Positions 1 to 9,057 are shown, counted from the first letter of the stretch. The stretch: DNA of 64,000 nt from Akkermansia muciniphila (GCF_040616545.1 NZ_CP156688.1:620001-684000); one strand, 5' to 3'. The notes: generated from the letters alone by a model not told the origin. Program-made: numbers and translations.

Positions 1-2
1 CC

Positions 3-812
3 GTGCCTGCCCCTTTTAAGGTGGAAGCCATTCCGCAACAGGCGGAAGGAGTGCCGTACACTGCCATGGCGGCACAGGTCGGAAAAGACCTGATCGCCTC
101 CCTGATTCCGTACAGGGTTTTTAAAAACGGAGAGGTGGCCTACTATCTTGGCGACAAGGACACCCCGCCCCTGCAGGTATGGGCCCAGGAAAAACTCACG
201 GGCCTGACCATCTTCAAGGTGGACGCCGCCCGGATCAGCGGAGATCCCGCCATCCTGGTGCCCGCCGGCACTCTCAGGCGCGGCGCGCGGCTTGCCTTTA
301 CCAGCAACCGTAATGAACCCACGCTGGGAATTTATGTGGGCATGGAGCACTCCATAGGAGATACCAGCTTCCCGCTGCGCCTTGTCCGCGCCCAATTCCC
401 CAAGCTGGCGGCTCCGCCCATCGGCCAGCCCTGCTATGATGCTGAAAACCGCCTGGTCGGCATCGTGCTGGGAGTTTCCCGCAGGGGAACGTGCCACCTG
501 CTGCCCGCCCAGGCCATCTCCTTCCTGGCGGACCATCCGAAAGCCAAAAGGGTGCGGCTGGGATGCCTTCTGGACATCAATGCCTCCACCCCCGTCATTG
601 AAGGCCTCATTAGCGGAGGCCCTCTGGCACGGGGAGGCATCCAGACCGGAGACATCCTCATCAGCATCAACGGCTCCCCCATCCGCAACTACGGCGACAT
701 GCTGGACGCCACCTATTACCTTACGGGAGACAAGCCCCTGACTGTTGAAGTCATCCGCGGCACCCAGGTGGTAAAAAGCAAGGGCATCATCCCCACACAG
801 GATGCCCGGTGA
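3..812 (+). CDS. PDZ-domain protein, inactive-trypsin-like, 5' end cut by window
   Basis: The frame is open from the first bases of the window, so the true start probably lies upstream and the GTG at position 3 is only the first visible candidate. The last ~85 residues form a PDZ domain: a 'GLISGGPLARGGIQTGD' loop, then 'ILISINGSPI', then a 'LTVEVIRG' strand. The preceding ~150 residues look like the second half of a trypsin-fold domain ('GQPCYDAENRLVGIVLG'), but no Gly-Asp-Ser-Gly nucleophile motif is visible. A periplasmic HtrA-like or scaffold role is inferred; protease activity is not supported by the visible part. Confidence 0.7.
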   Translation: MPAPFKVEAIPQQAEGVPYTAMAAQVGKDLIASLIPYRVFKNGEVAYYLGDKDTPPLQVWAQEKLTGLTIFKVDAARISGDPAILVPAGTLRRGARLAFTSNRNEPTLGIYVGMEHSIGDTSFPLRLVRAQFPKLAAPPIGQPCYDAENRLVGIVLGVSRRGTCHLLPAQAISFLADHPKAKRVRLGCLLDINASTPVIEGLISGGPLARGGIQTGDILISINGSPIRNYGDMLDATYYLTGDKPLTVEVIRGTQVVKSKGIIPTQDAR

Positions 813-925
813 TGCGGAAACCCGCCTCCCGGGGAAATGCCGCGGAACCCGCTCGGCCCGGTTCAAAATCGGTCCGTGGCTTGTTTCAGGCTTGAACTCG
901 GACGCCGGCGCACTTAAAAAAGGGC

Positions 926-1294
926 GTGCTTCAAATCGTCTTCAATAAAATCAGCGCTGCGGAAGTATCCAGCATCCCCACTTTGGAACAACTGGACCTG
1001 CTCGGAGACTTCCAGGTTTCCGAATCCACCCTGCAAACCCTGGATGACGCCCGCTTCGGCAAGATGGAAAAAGACGGCAAAATTCTTTACCGTTACGTAG
1101 CCAGGGACTACCGTATTTATTTTGAAGTCATTGAGGGCAAGGTAGTCGTCCACCGAGTCCTGCACGCCAACAGCCTGAATGATTTCCTGTTCCGCACCAA
1201 CATTTCCCCTTCTGCGGGGGAAGACGAAATCCTGAGCCAGTCCAAACACTTCTGGAAACTCATTGACGAAGGCAAAAACGCCTCCAAATCCTGA
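926..1294 (+). CDS. RelE/ParE-fold-like small protein (orphan)
   Basis: 122 residues starting at GTG 926. The segment around residues 50-90 ('KILYRYVARDYRIYFEV' then 'GKVVVHRVLHANSLNDF') has the alternating strands and basic/aromatic residues of RelE/ParE toxins. The N-terminus is atypical and no antitoxin gene sits next to it. It ends 13 bases before the CoaC start, so the two are probably cotranscribed. Being fixed beside a housekeeping gene argues for a domesticated or non-toxic role. The family assignment rests on sequence feel only; it could be an unrelated conserved Verrucomicrobial protein. Confidence 0.6.
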   Translation: MLQIVFNKISAAEVSSIPTLEQLDLLGDFQVSESTLQTLDDARFGKMEKDGKILYRYVARDYRIYFEVIEGKVVVHRVLHANSLNDFLFRTNISPSAGEDEILSQSKHFWKLIDEGKNASKS

Positions 1295-1307
1295 CCATTC
1301 CGACCCC

Positions 1308-1847
1308 ATGGCCTGCATCATCCTGGGCATCACCGGCTCCATTGCCGCGTACAAGGCGGCGGACATCGCTTCCGCCCTGGTTAAAGCCGGGCATGAGGTA
1401 CACTGCGTCTGTACGGCCAAGGCCCTGGAATTCGTCACGGCCCTCACGCTGCACACCATCTCCCGCAACCCTGTTTTCTCCTCCTTTGAGGATGAAAAGG
1501 GAGAATGGATCCCCCCCCACATCCAGCTCGCCCAGCGGGCGGACCTCCTGGTGGTGGCTCCCGCCACGGCAAACACCATGGCCAACCTCGCCCGCGGCTT
1601 CGCGCCAGACATGCTCAGTTCCCTTTACCTGGCCTGCCAGGCTCCCGTGCTCATCTGCCCGGCCATGAACGTCCACATGTGGGAACACACGGCCACGCAG
1701 CAGAATGCGGCCATCCTGAAGCAACGGAAAGGCCACCACATCCTGGGCCCCTGTGAGTCCGGCGTTCTGGCCTGCGGCGCGGAAGGAGCGGGAAAACTGA
1801 TGCCGGTGGACCGGATTGTTCAAGAAACGCTCTCCCTCCTGCCGTAA
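1308..1847 (+). CDS. coaC: phosphopantothenoylcysteine decarboxylase (CoaC-type flavoprotein)
   Basis: 179 residues from ATG 1308, chosen over an in-frame ATG at 1263 because the flavoprotein fold begins immediately ('MACIILGITGSIAAYKA') and 1263 lies inside the upstream gene. It carries the HFCD-family marks: the active-site His in 'PPHIQLAQRADLLVVAPATA', the substrate-binding 'PAMNVHMW' near residue 118, and the flap Cys in 'GVLACGAEGAGKL' near residue 155. It decarboxylates 4'-phosphopantothenoyl-cysteine in coenzyme A synthesis using FMN. Usually this domain is fused to CoaB; here the CoaB partner is a separate gene at 10478-11128. Confidence 0.92.
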   Translation: MACIILGITGSIAAYKAADIASALVKAGHEVHCVCTAKALEFVTALTLHTISRNPVFSSFEDEKGEWIPPHIQLAQRADLLVVAPATANTMANLARGFAPDMLSSLYLACQAPVLICPAMNVHMWEHTATQQNAAILKQRKGHHILGPCESGVLACGAEGAGKLMPVDRIVQETLSLLP

Positions 1848-1913
1848 CGGCTGCGCAAAAATTACCTCCATGCCTGTTTATTGGTTTGCCCCGGGAGAAG
1901 TAAATCTTTTATC

Positions 1914-2498
1914 ATGGACATTATGAAAATGCTCCTCTACTTCCTTGGGACTCTCATGCTCTGTTCCTGCGGGCCGGACAGATACCCCGTCAGCTTCCAC
2001 ATGGAGACGGGATCAACGGACAGCAAAAAATTCGCCTTCATGCATGACGGGCATTACTACAGCAAGGCCCCCTTCATCTCCCAGAAAGACATTGAATCCT
2101 ATTATTCCTTCCCGGCGCAGGACAATACCTACGGCATTGTGGTCAACGTCAAGAAAGGCCTTGAAAGCCGGGTGGAAGGAATGACGGCCCAGAACCTGGG
2201 CAGGCAAATTCTTCCCGTAGTCAACGGGCACACCATGCAACCCCTGCGCCTTTACAACAAGCCCGTCACCTCCGGCAAGCTGGCCGTCATGGGCGGCTTT
2301 TCCCCGGCGGACCTGGCCGCCATGGCGGAATTCATCCCCCCGGCGGACCCCAAGAGGGAGGAACCCATCAACAAGCTGGCCCCCGTCACCAAGCCCCTTC
2401 TTCCCGCCAAGGACCCCACGCAGGAAAAGAAGGAAGTCAAGGAGCCTGAAGAACATAAGGACCGCACCGTGGTCAGCACCCGCCGGGGACGGATCTGA
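1914..2498 (+). CDS. putative lipoprotein of unknown function
   Basis: 194 residues from ATG 1914, which has a purine-rich GGGAGAAG 13 bases upstream; the earlier in-frame GTG-region start at 1881 would bury the signal peptide. The N-terminus is a lipoprotein signal ('MLLYFLGTLMLCSCGPD') with the lipobox Cys near residue 20. The middle is a small unrecognised domain. The last ~45 residues are rich in Lys, Glu and Pro and end 'STRRGRI', suggesting a disordered tail. It sits 15 bases before the M23 peptidase, so the two likely share an mRNA. No function can be assigned. Confidence 0.75.
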   Translation: MDIMKMLLYFLGTLMLCSCGPDRYPVSFHMETGSTDSKKFAFMHDGHYYSKAPFISQKDIESYYSFPAQDNTYGIVVNVKKGLESRVEGMTAQNLGRQILPVVNGHTMQPLRLYNKPVTSGKLAVMGGFSPADLAAMAEFIPPADPKREEPINKLAPVTKPLLPAKDPTQEKKEVKEPEEHKDRTVVSTRRGRI

Positions 2499-2513
2499 TC
2501 CAGCACTCCCTGT

Positions 2514-3563
2514 ATGAGCATGCACGGCAAGTTCTTCCCTTTCCTGATCGGCATTCTCCTGCTCTCCTGGAGCATGCCATTCCTGATGGCGGATACCGTC
2601 GTGCGCTTCCCCACGGAAAACACGGCCCTGCTGGACAACCGCCCGCAGGACTTTTACATGTACGTGGACCGGAACTTTGAAGGGGTAAAATCACAGCCCT
2701 GGCAGGCGGGAGCCTACGGCTTCACCCGGACCCTCGTCAGAACCCAGGCCGGCCCCGTGGCGGTCAAATTCCATGAAGGCATTGACATCAAGCCTCTCAA
2801 ACGGGATGCCTCCGGCACACCGCTGGACGATGTGCACCCCGTGGCCGGGGGAACCGTGGTCCACGCCTCCTCCAACCCCACGCACAGCAATTACGGCCGC
2901 TACGTGGTCATTGAACACCGTCCGGCGGACGGCCCGTTTTACAGCCTGTACGCCCATCTGGCGTCCGTCTCCTGCAAGGAAGGGGACCAGGTAGGAACGG
3001 GAAACGTCATCGGCAGGCTGGGATACTCCGGCGTGGGCCTGAACAAAACACGCGCCCATGTGCATCTGGAACTCTGCCTCAAGCTCCAGGACGATTTTGA
3101 AACCTGGTATTCCAGCCTGAAACTGGGCACTCCCAACCGCCACGGCGCCTACAATGGCCTCAACCTGGCCGGGTTTGATCCGGCCCCCGTTCTCATCCAG
3201 TGCAAGGACGGCGCGGAATTCTCCCTCTCCCGCCACATCTCCAGCCTGCCCGTCCAGTACGTCGTGCGCGTACCATCCACGGGAAGCCCGCCCAACCTTG
3301 TCACACGCTACCCCTTCATGTTGAAACCGGGCCCGGCCAACCCCCAATCCTGGGAAATCAGCTTTACGGGAACGGGAGTTCCCGTTTCCGTGACGCCTTC
3401 CGGCCAGCCATGCACGGAACCCACCGTCATCCGGGCCGTCCCGCACCCGTTCTCCCAACTGTACAGGACATGCAACCGCGTTTCCGGTTCCAGCAAGGAG
3501 CCGAAGCTGACCGCCTCCGGCAAACGCTACATCCGGCTCATCTTCATGGGGCCCGAACCGTAA
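2514..3563 (+). CDS. M23-family (LytM-type) zinc metallopeptidase, secreted
   Basis: 349 residues with a signal peptide (residues 1-27, hydrophobic 'FLIGILLLSWSMPFLMA'). The catalytic M23 domain spans about residues 80-190 and has all the expected ligands: His87 and Asp91 in 'FHEGIDIK', His148 in 'YSLYAHLA', and His182/His184 in 'AHVHLEL'. These enzymes cut peptide cross-links in peptidoglycan, or act as activators of amidases when ligands are missing; here they are complete. The C-terminal ~150 residues are unrecognised. It lies in a plus-strand run with a lipoprotein before it and a TPR protein 7 bases after it, which fits a periplasmic envelope-maintenance set. Confidence 0.88.
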   Translation: MSMHGKFFPFLIGILLLSWSMPFLMADTVVRFPTENTALLDNRPQDFYMYVDRNFEGVKSQPWQAGAYGFTRTLVRTQAGPVAVKFHEGIDIKPLKRDASGTPLDDVHPVAGGTVVHASSNPTHSNYGRYVVIEHRPADGPFYSLYAHLASVSCKEGDQVGTGNVIGRLGYSGVGLNKTRAHVHLELCLKLQDDFETWYSSLKLGTPNRHGAYNGLNLAGFDPAPVLIQCKDGAEFSLSRHISSLPVQYVVRVPSTGSPPNLVTRYPFMLKPGPANPQSWEISFTGTGVPVSVTPSGQPCTEPTVIRAVPHPFSQLYRTCNRVSGSSKEPKLTASGKRYIRLIFMGPEP

Positions 3564-3570
3564 TCCTAAC

Positions 3571-6228
3571 ATGATGCCAACCTTTTCCAGCGCCTCCCGT
3601 TTTCTTCACGCCGTCCTCGCCTCCTGCACGGTCTTCCTGCTGTCCCCGGGCGCCGGAGCCGCGGCAACTCCCCCCCCTGCGCCTGCCCTTTCACCGGAAC
3701 GCCAGGCCCTCCTGAAAAATAAAAAATACCAGCAGGGGCTGAAGGCCCTGGAAGACCGCCTCCCCCTGGAGGCCAGCAAGCATTTTCAGGAATGCCTGAA
3801 TTCCAAAAACCTGCCGGAAGCCCAGAAAGCCATCATCCGCCCCTTCCTGGCGGAAGCGCTCATCCGCGCCAATAAAACGGAAGAAGGGCTGAAAGCCTGG
3901 GAGGAACTGCCGGATTCTCCCATGAAAGCCTACTGGATGGCAACGGGCCTCTTCAACAAGGGCTCCTTCACGAAGGCCCTGGAAAAGATATCCTCCATTC
4001 CGGAAGCGGACCCCCTTTTTCTCTACGGGTTCCAGTTGAAAGCCCAGCTGGCGCGCCAGCTTCAGGACCGGCAGCTCCTGGTGGAAGCCCTCTCCCGGCT
4101 GGAGCAGGCGGATTCGCCCGCCATTTCCCGGACAGCGCAGGTTCTGCTGGCCGATACCCTGGCAAACACGGAACGCTACCCGGAAGCCTCCGTCATTCTG
4201 AAACAGCTCAAGGAGGGAATGGATGACAACGCGGCTAAAGACCTGCCCATGCGTTCGTACGCAGAGCTGGTGGAAGGCAAACTGGCGGACAAACAGGGAA
4301 ATCCGGAACAAGCCATGAAGATCTTTGCCTCCGTGATGGATAACAAGGCGTATCCGGAAAAAATCCGGGACCTTGGGCGCCTGGCCCTTGCCAGGACGGA
4401 AATCACCCGGGAGAAAAACAACCCGGAACAGGCGGAAGAGGAAACGCGCGCCCAGCCCCAAGCAGAGGAAGCGCCGCACACGGCCGGAACGGCGGAGGAG
4501 CGCCTGCTGGCGTTCATTGGCGGCAAATCGGAATCCTCCCTGCTGATGGACGCCTTCAATATGCTGCTGGAGGAGGACACCTTCCGCACCAATCCCCAGG
4601 CGCTGGAAAAACTCACCGGCTGGGTAAATGCGCGGGACGCCGCGCGCCAGCCGGCCGCCATGTACGCCATGGGCAGCCTGCTTCTGGCAAAGGATGACCT
4701 GTCCGGAGCCGTAAAAATTGCGGAGGAGGGCCTTTCCAAATACCCGCAGAGCCTTCCCGTCCAGACTCTTTGCCTGAATACCATCACGGCCCTGCTGGGC
4801 AATAACCGCGTGGAGGATGCGGAACGCCTCATTTCCAAATATCCGGGCACCGCCCCGGACCTTGTCTTCCAGCAGGGCGCCCTGGCCTTCCGCAAGGGAG
4901 ACTACCAGCTCGCGCAGAGCCTGTTCCATGAAGCGGCCCGCCGCGCCCCGGAAAAGACGGCGGAGAACGCCCTGTTTAATGAAAACCTGGCTGCGCTGAA
5001 TGCCAATGACGCCGCAGGGGCCGCCGCGCTGGCCAAGGAAGCCGCCGGCTCCGCACGGCTCCGGGAGCACATCCTCTTTGAACAGGCCCATTACGCTGCC
5101 AAAAGAATGGCCCCCCAGGCGCCCGAACTGCTGGCCCGCTTCGTGGCCCTGGCGGAAGATCCGGCCCTGAAAACCCAGGCCCGGCTGGACCAGGCGGAGG
5201 TGGCCCTGAACCTCAATCCTCCGGACCTGGAAACCGTGCAGACCCTTCTTCCCTTACTGGAAAAGGAACAGCTCACGCCGGACCAGACCATGCAGCTTGC
5301 ACGGCTGAAAATCCTGGAAGCGGAAAACCGGCAGGAATGGGCCAGCGCCATCCAGGCCTGCCGCCAGGCCATCTCCCTGGATGCGGAAGGCAAACAGGCG
5401 GACCTGCTTTATCTCAAGCTGGGGGAACTCCTGTATAAAAACGGGGACTTCCATGAAGCCCAGCTTGTCCTCCAGCCCTTCCCCTCCAAGTATCCGGACA
5501 GCCCGCTGCAAGCCGCCGCCCTTTTCCTGGCCGGGAAAGCCGCCCAGCAGAGCAATACCGGAAACACGCTTCAAGCGGCCCTGAATATTTTCAAAACGCT
5601 GGGGGAAGGGGACACCCCGTTCGCCCAGCCGGCCAGAATAGAAGAAGCTTCCGTCCTGCTGCGCATGGGAAAGGCGGACCAGAGCATCGCCACCCTGGAA
5701 AACCTGCTTTCCACTCCGCTCCCGCGGTACATGCGCCTGCTGGCCCTCTCCATCCAGGCGGACGCATGGGTGACGAAGGAGGACACCAACTCGGACACCC
5801 TCCGCAAGGCCATCAACCTGTGCACGGAAATCCTGGATACGCCCAACCTGGGCCTGGCCTGGAAATTCAAGGCCCTTACCCAGCGCGCCCAGTTCCATGA
5901 ACGGATGAACGAGCAGAAAAAGGCGCTGGATGACTACGCCTCCATCCTGGCCCACACGCCCAGCGGCAGCTCCGCCAACAAACGCCGGGACTGGCACTGG
6001 TTCTACAATGCCGGCTTCGCCTCCATCCGCCTGATGGGCCAGCTCCAGGACTGGGACGGCGCGCTGGCGCTGGCTAAAAAACTGGCGCAGACGTCCGGCC
6101 CCCGGGCCAGGGAGGCGGCGGCTTATGCGCGCCGCATCCAGTTGGAACACTTTATCTGGCAGGATGATCCGGAAAAAGACGCCCCGGAAGCCGTCAAGCC
6201 GGAAACGCCGGAGCAAACAGGCAGGTAA
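3571..6228 (+). CDS. large TPR-repeat protein, exported
   Basis: 885 residues. An N-terminal signal peptide (to about residue 32, '...LLSPGAGAAATP') is followed by many degenerate tetratricopeptide helices rich in Ala, Leu and Glu. Clear repeat-like units include 'LYLKLGELLYKNGDFHEAQ' and 'VFQQGALAFRKGDYQLAQ'. A Glu/Gln/Ala-rich insert near residues 285-310 looks like a flexible linker. TPR arrays bind partner proteins; no enzymatic domain is visible. It starts 7 bases after the M23 peptidase and 18 bases before the Nudix-PPK2 gene, so it is probably in the same transcript. The partner is unknown. Confidence 0.85.
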   Translation: MMPTFSSASRFLHAVLASCTVFLLSPGAGAAATPPPAPALSPERQALLKNKKYQQGLKALEDRLPLEASKHFQECLNSKNLPEAQKAIIRPFLAEALIRANKTEEGLKAWEELPDSPMKAYWMATGLFNKGSFTKALEKISSIPEADPLFLYGFQLKAQLARQLQDRQLLVEALSRLEQADSPAISRTAQVLLADTLANTERYPEASVILKQLKEGMDDNAAKDLPMRSYAELVEGKLADKQGNPEQAMKIFASVMDNKAYPEKIRDLGRLALARTEITREKNNPEQAEEETRAQPQAEEAPHTAGTAEERLLAFIGGKSESSLLMDAFNMLLEEDTFRTNPQALEKLTGWVNARDAARQPAAMYAMGSLLLAKDDLSGAVKIAEEGLSKYPQSLPVQTLCLNTITALLGNNRVEDAERLISKYPGTAPDLVFQQGALAFRKGDYQLAQSLFHEAARRAPEKTAENALFNENLAALNANDAAGAAALAKEAAGSARLREHILFEQAHYAAKRMAPQAPELLARFVALAEDPALKTQARLDQAEVALNLNPPDLETVQTLLPLLEKEQLTPDQTMQLARLKILEAENRQEWASAIQACRQAISLDAEGKQADLLYLKLGELLYKNGDFHEAQLVLQPFPSKYPDSPLQAAALFLAGKAAQQSNTGNTLQAALNIFKTLGEGDTPFAQPARIEEASVLLRMGKADQSIATLENLLSTPLPRYMRLLALSIQADAWVTKEDTNSDTLRKAINLCTEILDTPNLGLAWKFKALTQRAQFHERMNEQKKALDDYASILAHTPSGSSANKRRDWHWFYNAGFASIRLMGQLQDWDGALALAKKLAQTSGPRAREAAAYARRIQLEHFIWQDDPEKDAPEAVKPETPEQTGR

Positions 6229-6246
6229 GCCCCTTTCCCTCCCGCC

Positions 6247-7590
6247 ATGGACACTCCCCCCACAGACAAAACCTGGAGAATCAACGCCGCCGCCATCATC
6301 ATGGACACGGACGGCTACGTACTGCTGGGCAAGGACAGCGGCCGCAACCCATACTGGCACTTCCCGCAGGGGGGCGTCATTAAAAATGAAAGTATTGAAC
6401 ACGCCCTGGCCCGGGAGGTATGGGAGGAAGTGGGCCTGCGCCCCTCTGACTACACCATTGTGAGCAGCCTCTCCGGACTGCGTTACAAATACCCGTCCAG
6501 CAACCGGAAAGTCACGCGCTGGGTAGGCCAGGAACAAACCTACTTCCTCGTGCGCTGCAAGACCCGCCGCCCCAAGACGGACCTGCACCGCAGCCCTGAA
6601 TTTTCCAAAACGAAATGGATTCCGCTCCAGAATATCAAGCTGGAGATGTTCCCCAAATTCAAAAGGAAAGTCATTAAGGGCGCCCTTGAACAATTCTTCG
6701 GCCTAGATCCGTCAACCAAACCCTCCGCCGTGAAAACATCTTCCCCAGCCTCTACCGCCTCTCCAACATTAACTTCGCATACAATGAACCGTTACCTGGT
6801 GCCTCCGGGCAAAAAACTGCGTTTAAAGGATTACTCCCCGGATGACAAATCTCTCTTCTCCGGAACCAAGGAGGAATCCATGATCGAATTCGACAAGCTG
6901 AGGGAGGAATTGCAGGAATTGCAGAAAAAACTCTTTGCCCAGCACAAGCACAGGGTCCTGCTTATCCTCCAGGCCATGGACGCGGGCGGCAAGGACGGCT
7001 GCGTCAAGCACGTCTTTTCCCGTGTGGACCCGCAGGGGCTGCACGTAGTCCCGTTCAAAAAACCCACCATGGAAGAACTGGACCATGACTTCCTGTGGCG
7101 CGTGCATAAGGAGGTGCCGTCCAAGGGGCAGATCGCCGTCTTCAACCGCTCCCATTATGAAGATATCATCGCCGTGCGCGTGAAAAAGATCTTTCCGGAC
7201 CCCGTCTGGAAGCGCCGCTACAAGCACGTTCTGGATTTTGAATCCATGCTCGCGGAAGAAGGCACCGTCATCATTAAACTGTTCCTGAATATCTCCAAGG
7301 CGGAACAGAAAAGAAGGCTGGAATCCAGGCTCCAGGACCCGGATAAACTTTGGAAGTTCTGCATGGACGACCTGGATGACCGGAACCGCTGGGAAGAATT
7401 CCAGACGGCCTACCAGGATCTCATTGAAAAAACGTCCACTCCGGACGCTCCCTGGTACATCATCCCGGCAGACCGGAAATGGTACCGGAACCTCGTCGTC
7501 GCCCGCCTGATGGTGGAAAAACTCCGCCATCTCCAGCTCACGTTCCCCACTCCCAACTTCGATCCGGCCTCCATCACCATTCCCGATTGA
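6247..7590 (+). CDS. fused RppH-like Nudix hydrolase and polyphosphate kinase 2
   Basis: 447 residues with two catalytic domains. Residues 1-150 are a Nudix domain close to RppH: 'YWHFPQGG' followed by a complete Nudix box (residues 42-64, including REVWEEVG). Residues about 180-430 are a PPK2 domain with the Walker A-like 'MDAGGKDG' (244-251), 'FNRSHYED' (299-306) and the family's 'APWYIIPADRKWYRN' segment. A Ser/Thr/Pro-rich linker (155-180) joins them. PPK2 moves phosphate between polyphosphate and nucleotides; the Nudix half would remove pyrophosphate from RNA 5' ends or nucleotides. An internal ATG at 6784 could give free PPK2, but no ribosome site is seen there. A second PPK2 lies at 16681. 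Confidence 0.9.
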   Translation: MDTPPTDKTWRINAAAIIMDTDGYVLLGKDSGRNPYWHFPQGGVIKNESIEHALAREVWEEVGLRPSDYTIVSSLSGLRYKYPSSNRKVTRWVGQEQTYFLVRCKTRRPKTDLHRSPEFSKTKWIPLQNIKLEMFPKFKRKVIKGALEQFFGLDPSTKPSAVKTSSPASTASPTLTSHTMNRYLVPPGKKLRLKDYSPDDKSLFSGTKEESMIEFDKLREELQELQKKLFAQHKHRVLLILQAMDAGGKDGCVKHVFSRVDPQGLHVVPFKKPTMEELDHDFLWRVHKEVPSKGQIAVFNRSHYEDIIAVRVKKIFPDPVWKRRYKHVLDFESMLAEEGTVIIKLFLNISKAEQKRRLESRLQDPDKLWKFCMDDLDDRNRWEEFQTAYQDLIEKTSTPDAPWYIIPADRKWYRNLVVARLMVEKLRHLQLTFPTPNFDPASITIPD

Positions 7591-7707
7591 TAAACTCTGT
7601 CATACCGATAACTAGTTTGTGCATCATAAAATTATTTTTGTACATTTCTCGGTATTCAATTGTCCCATCATTACAAAATCGGCATTATTCACAATAACAA
7701 TCAAAAC

Positions 7708-7786
7708 TTAGAATTTCTAACGCTTGACTGATATAGTGAAAAATTGTTAGAAAACGACTTAACACATAGAATGTGTAAATATTCTA
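7708..7786. promoter_or_regulatory. inverted repeats and promoter before the DeoR-type gene
   Basis: The AT-rich gap 7591-7805 holds a perfect palindrome TTAGAA-T-TTCTAA (7708-7720), a half site TTAGAA (7747-7752) and a spaced inverted repeat TAGAAT-N8-ATTCTA (7767-7786). A TTGACT box (7724-7729) with a TAGAAA (7748-7753) 18 bases on is a plausible promoter between the repeats. Repeated TTAGAA half sites around a promoter just before a regulator gene suggest autoregulation. This is inference from pattern only. Confidence 0.5.
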
Positions 7787-7805
7787 CATAGAAAAACAGA
7801 ACGCA

Positions 7806-8555
7806 ATGTATTTAGCATCCCAACGTAAAGAGTTCATTCTGAAAACCCTGGCCGAGCATGGAGCCGCAAGAACTATCGCCTTGGCCAAACAGATGAAGGT
7901 CACGGACGAAACCGTCCGCAATGATTTAATCAACCTTGAAAAACGCGGCTTTCTCAAGCGTGTCCACGGCGGCGCCCTGGCGCTTACCCATAAGTCCCTC
8001 CATGAAGACATAGTCACTCAGGACGATGTTTCCATAAGAATTGCAAAAAAAGCGGTCCAGAACATCCCCGCTTCCGTGGTCATGTTCATTGACAGCAGCA
8101 CCATGGGCTACCAGATCTGCAACCATATCAATTCCCGGGATACGCATGTGGTTTCCAACAACCCCACGCTGCTGACCCGGCTTGAAGGCATTCCGAACCT
8201 GAGCTTCTACTGCACAGGCGGACGGTTTGACCGTGAAGCCCTGGTCTATGTGGGACAGGAAGCCGCCAAGGCCGCCGGTTCCCTGAGCATTGACATGGTG
8301 GTGCTGACGCCGGACTGCTACTCCCCCAAGCATGGAGCCGGATACAAGAACATGCTGCAATCCGAATTCATCAAGAGCGTTATCCCTCCGGATGCCAAGG
8401 TGATCATCGCTACGCCTTCCACCAGCGTGGCGAACAACCCGGCATTCTATACCGTTGCGCCCTCCCAGATTTCCATGCTCATCACTGATGAAGCCCTTTC
8501 TCCTGAAATGGCTGACCAGATTGAGAAGAGCGGCGTCAAGGTGGAACTTGCCTGA
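7806..8555 (+). CDS. DeoR-family transcriptional regulator
   Basis: 249 residues. The N-terminal helix-turn-helix is typical of DeoR ('VTDETVRNDLINLEKRGFL' then 'KRVHGGA'). The C-terminal sugar-phosphate-sensor domain has the usual 'MFIDSSTMGYQI' and 'HVVSNNPTLLTRL' segments. Members bind phosphosugars and repress sugar-use genes. No sugar operon is adjacent: the next gene is on the opposite strand, so its targets are elsewhere or it regulates itself through the repeats upstream. A strong terminator follows. Confidence 0.9.
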   Translation: MYLASQRKEFILKTLAEHGAARTIALAKQMKVTDETVRNDLINLEKRGFLKRVHGGALALTHKSLHEDIVTQDDVSIRIAKKAVQNIPASVVMFIDSSTMGYQICNHINSRDTHVVSNNPTLLTRLEGIPNLSFYCTGGRFDREALVYVGQEAAKAAGSLSIDMVVLTPDCYSPKHGAGYKNMLQSEFIKSVIPPDAKVIIATPSTSVANNPAFYTVAPSQISMLITDEALSPEMADQIEKSGVKVELA

Positions 8556-8574
8556 CGCTTATCTGCTTCACCGG

Positions 8575-8606
8575 GGCGGAGGTTCACTGGAACCTCCGCC
8601 TTTTTT
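8575..8606 (+). terminator. intrinsic terminator after the DeoR-type gene
   Basis: A perfect 11-bp stem (GGCGGAGGTTC / GAACCTCCGCC) with a 4-base loop is followed at once by six T residues. It lies 20 bases after the stop codon and 5 bases before the end of the convergent GNAT gene. Confidence 0.93.
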
Positions 8607-8610
8607 GTTT

Positions 8611-9057
8611 CTATTGATTACTGTCTCTTTTCCATTCCATCCGGTACTCCCGGCTTCCTGTCAGCTCATCATCCCTGGAGCCGATCTCCACAAAGCCGCT
8701 GCGTTCATAGAACGCGCGGGCACGGGGATTTTCCTCATATACTCCCACCGTCAGCATTCCCTTGCTGTGCTCTTTCACCCAGTCCAGCAGCGCCGTGCCT
8801 ATTCCCTCACACTGGCGCTCCGGAGCCACAAACAGGGCGGCCAGCTCCCCTTCCCCCACCAGGCAGGCAAATCCGGCCACGCCTCCTCCGTCCCGGCATA
8901 CCCACGTGCGCGCCCTGGGCAGGTACACCTGTTTCATCTCCTCCACCAGGCCGCACCAGAACCCCACCCCTGCAAAAGCATGGGCCTGCTCGGACGCTTT
9001 CATCCAAATATTCAGGACCTCCGTTTCATCCTTGCTCTGGTAATGTTCTATCTTCAT
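8611..9057 (-). CDS. GNAT-family N-acetyltransferase
   Basis: 148 residues from the ATG at 9057; an in-frame ATG at 9081 adds eight unlikely residues. The acetyl-CoA loop is visible as 'LFVAPERQCEGIGTALLDW' (motif A, R/Q-x-x-G-x-G/A) followed by 'ENPRARAFYERSGFVEIG' (motif B), the standard ending of GNAT enzymes. The substrate is not deducible. It is convergent with the DeoR regulator. Confidence 0.85.
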   Translation of the reverse strand: MKIEHYQSKDETEVLNIWMKASEQAHAFAGVGFWCGLVEEMKQVYLPRARTWVCRDGGGVAGFACLVGEGELAALFVAPERQCEGIGTALLDWVKEHSKGMLTVGVYEENPRARAFYERSGFVEIGSRDDELTGSREYRMEWKRDSNQ

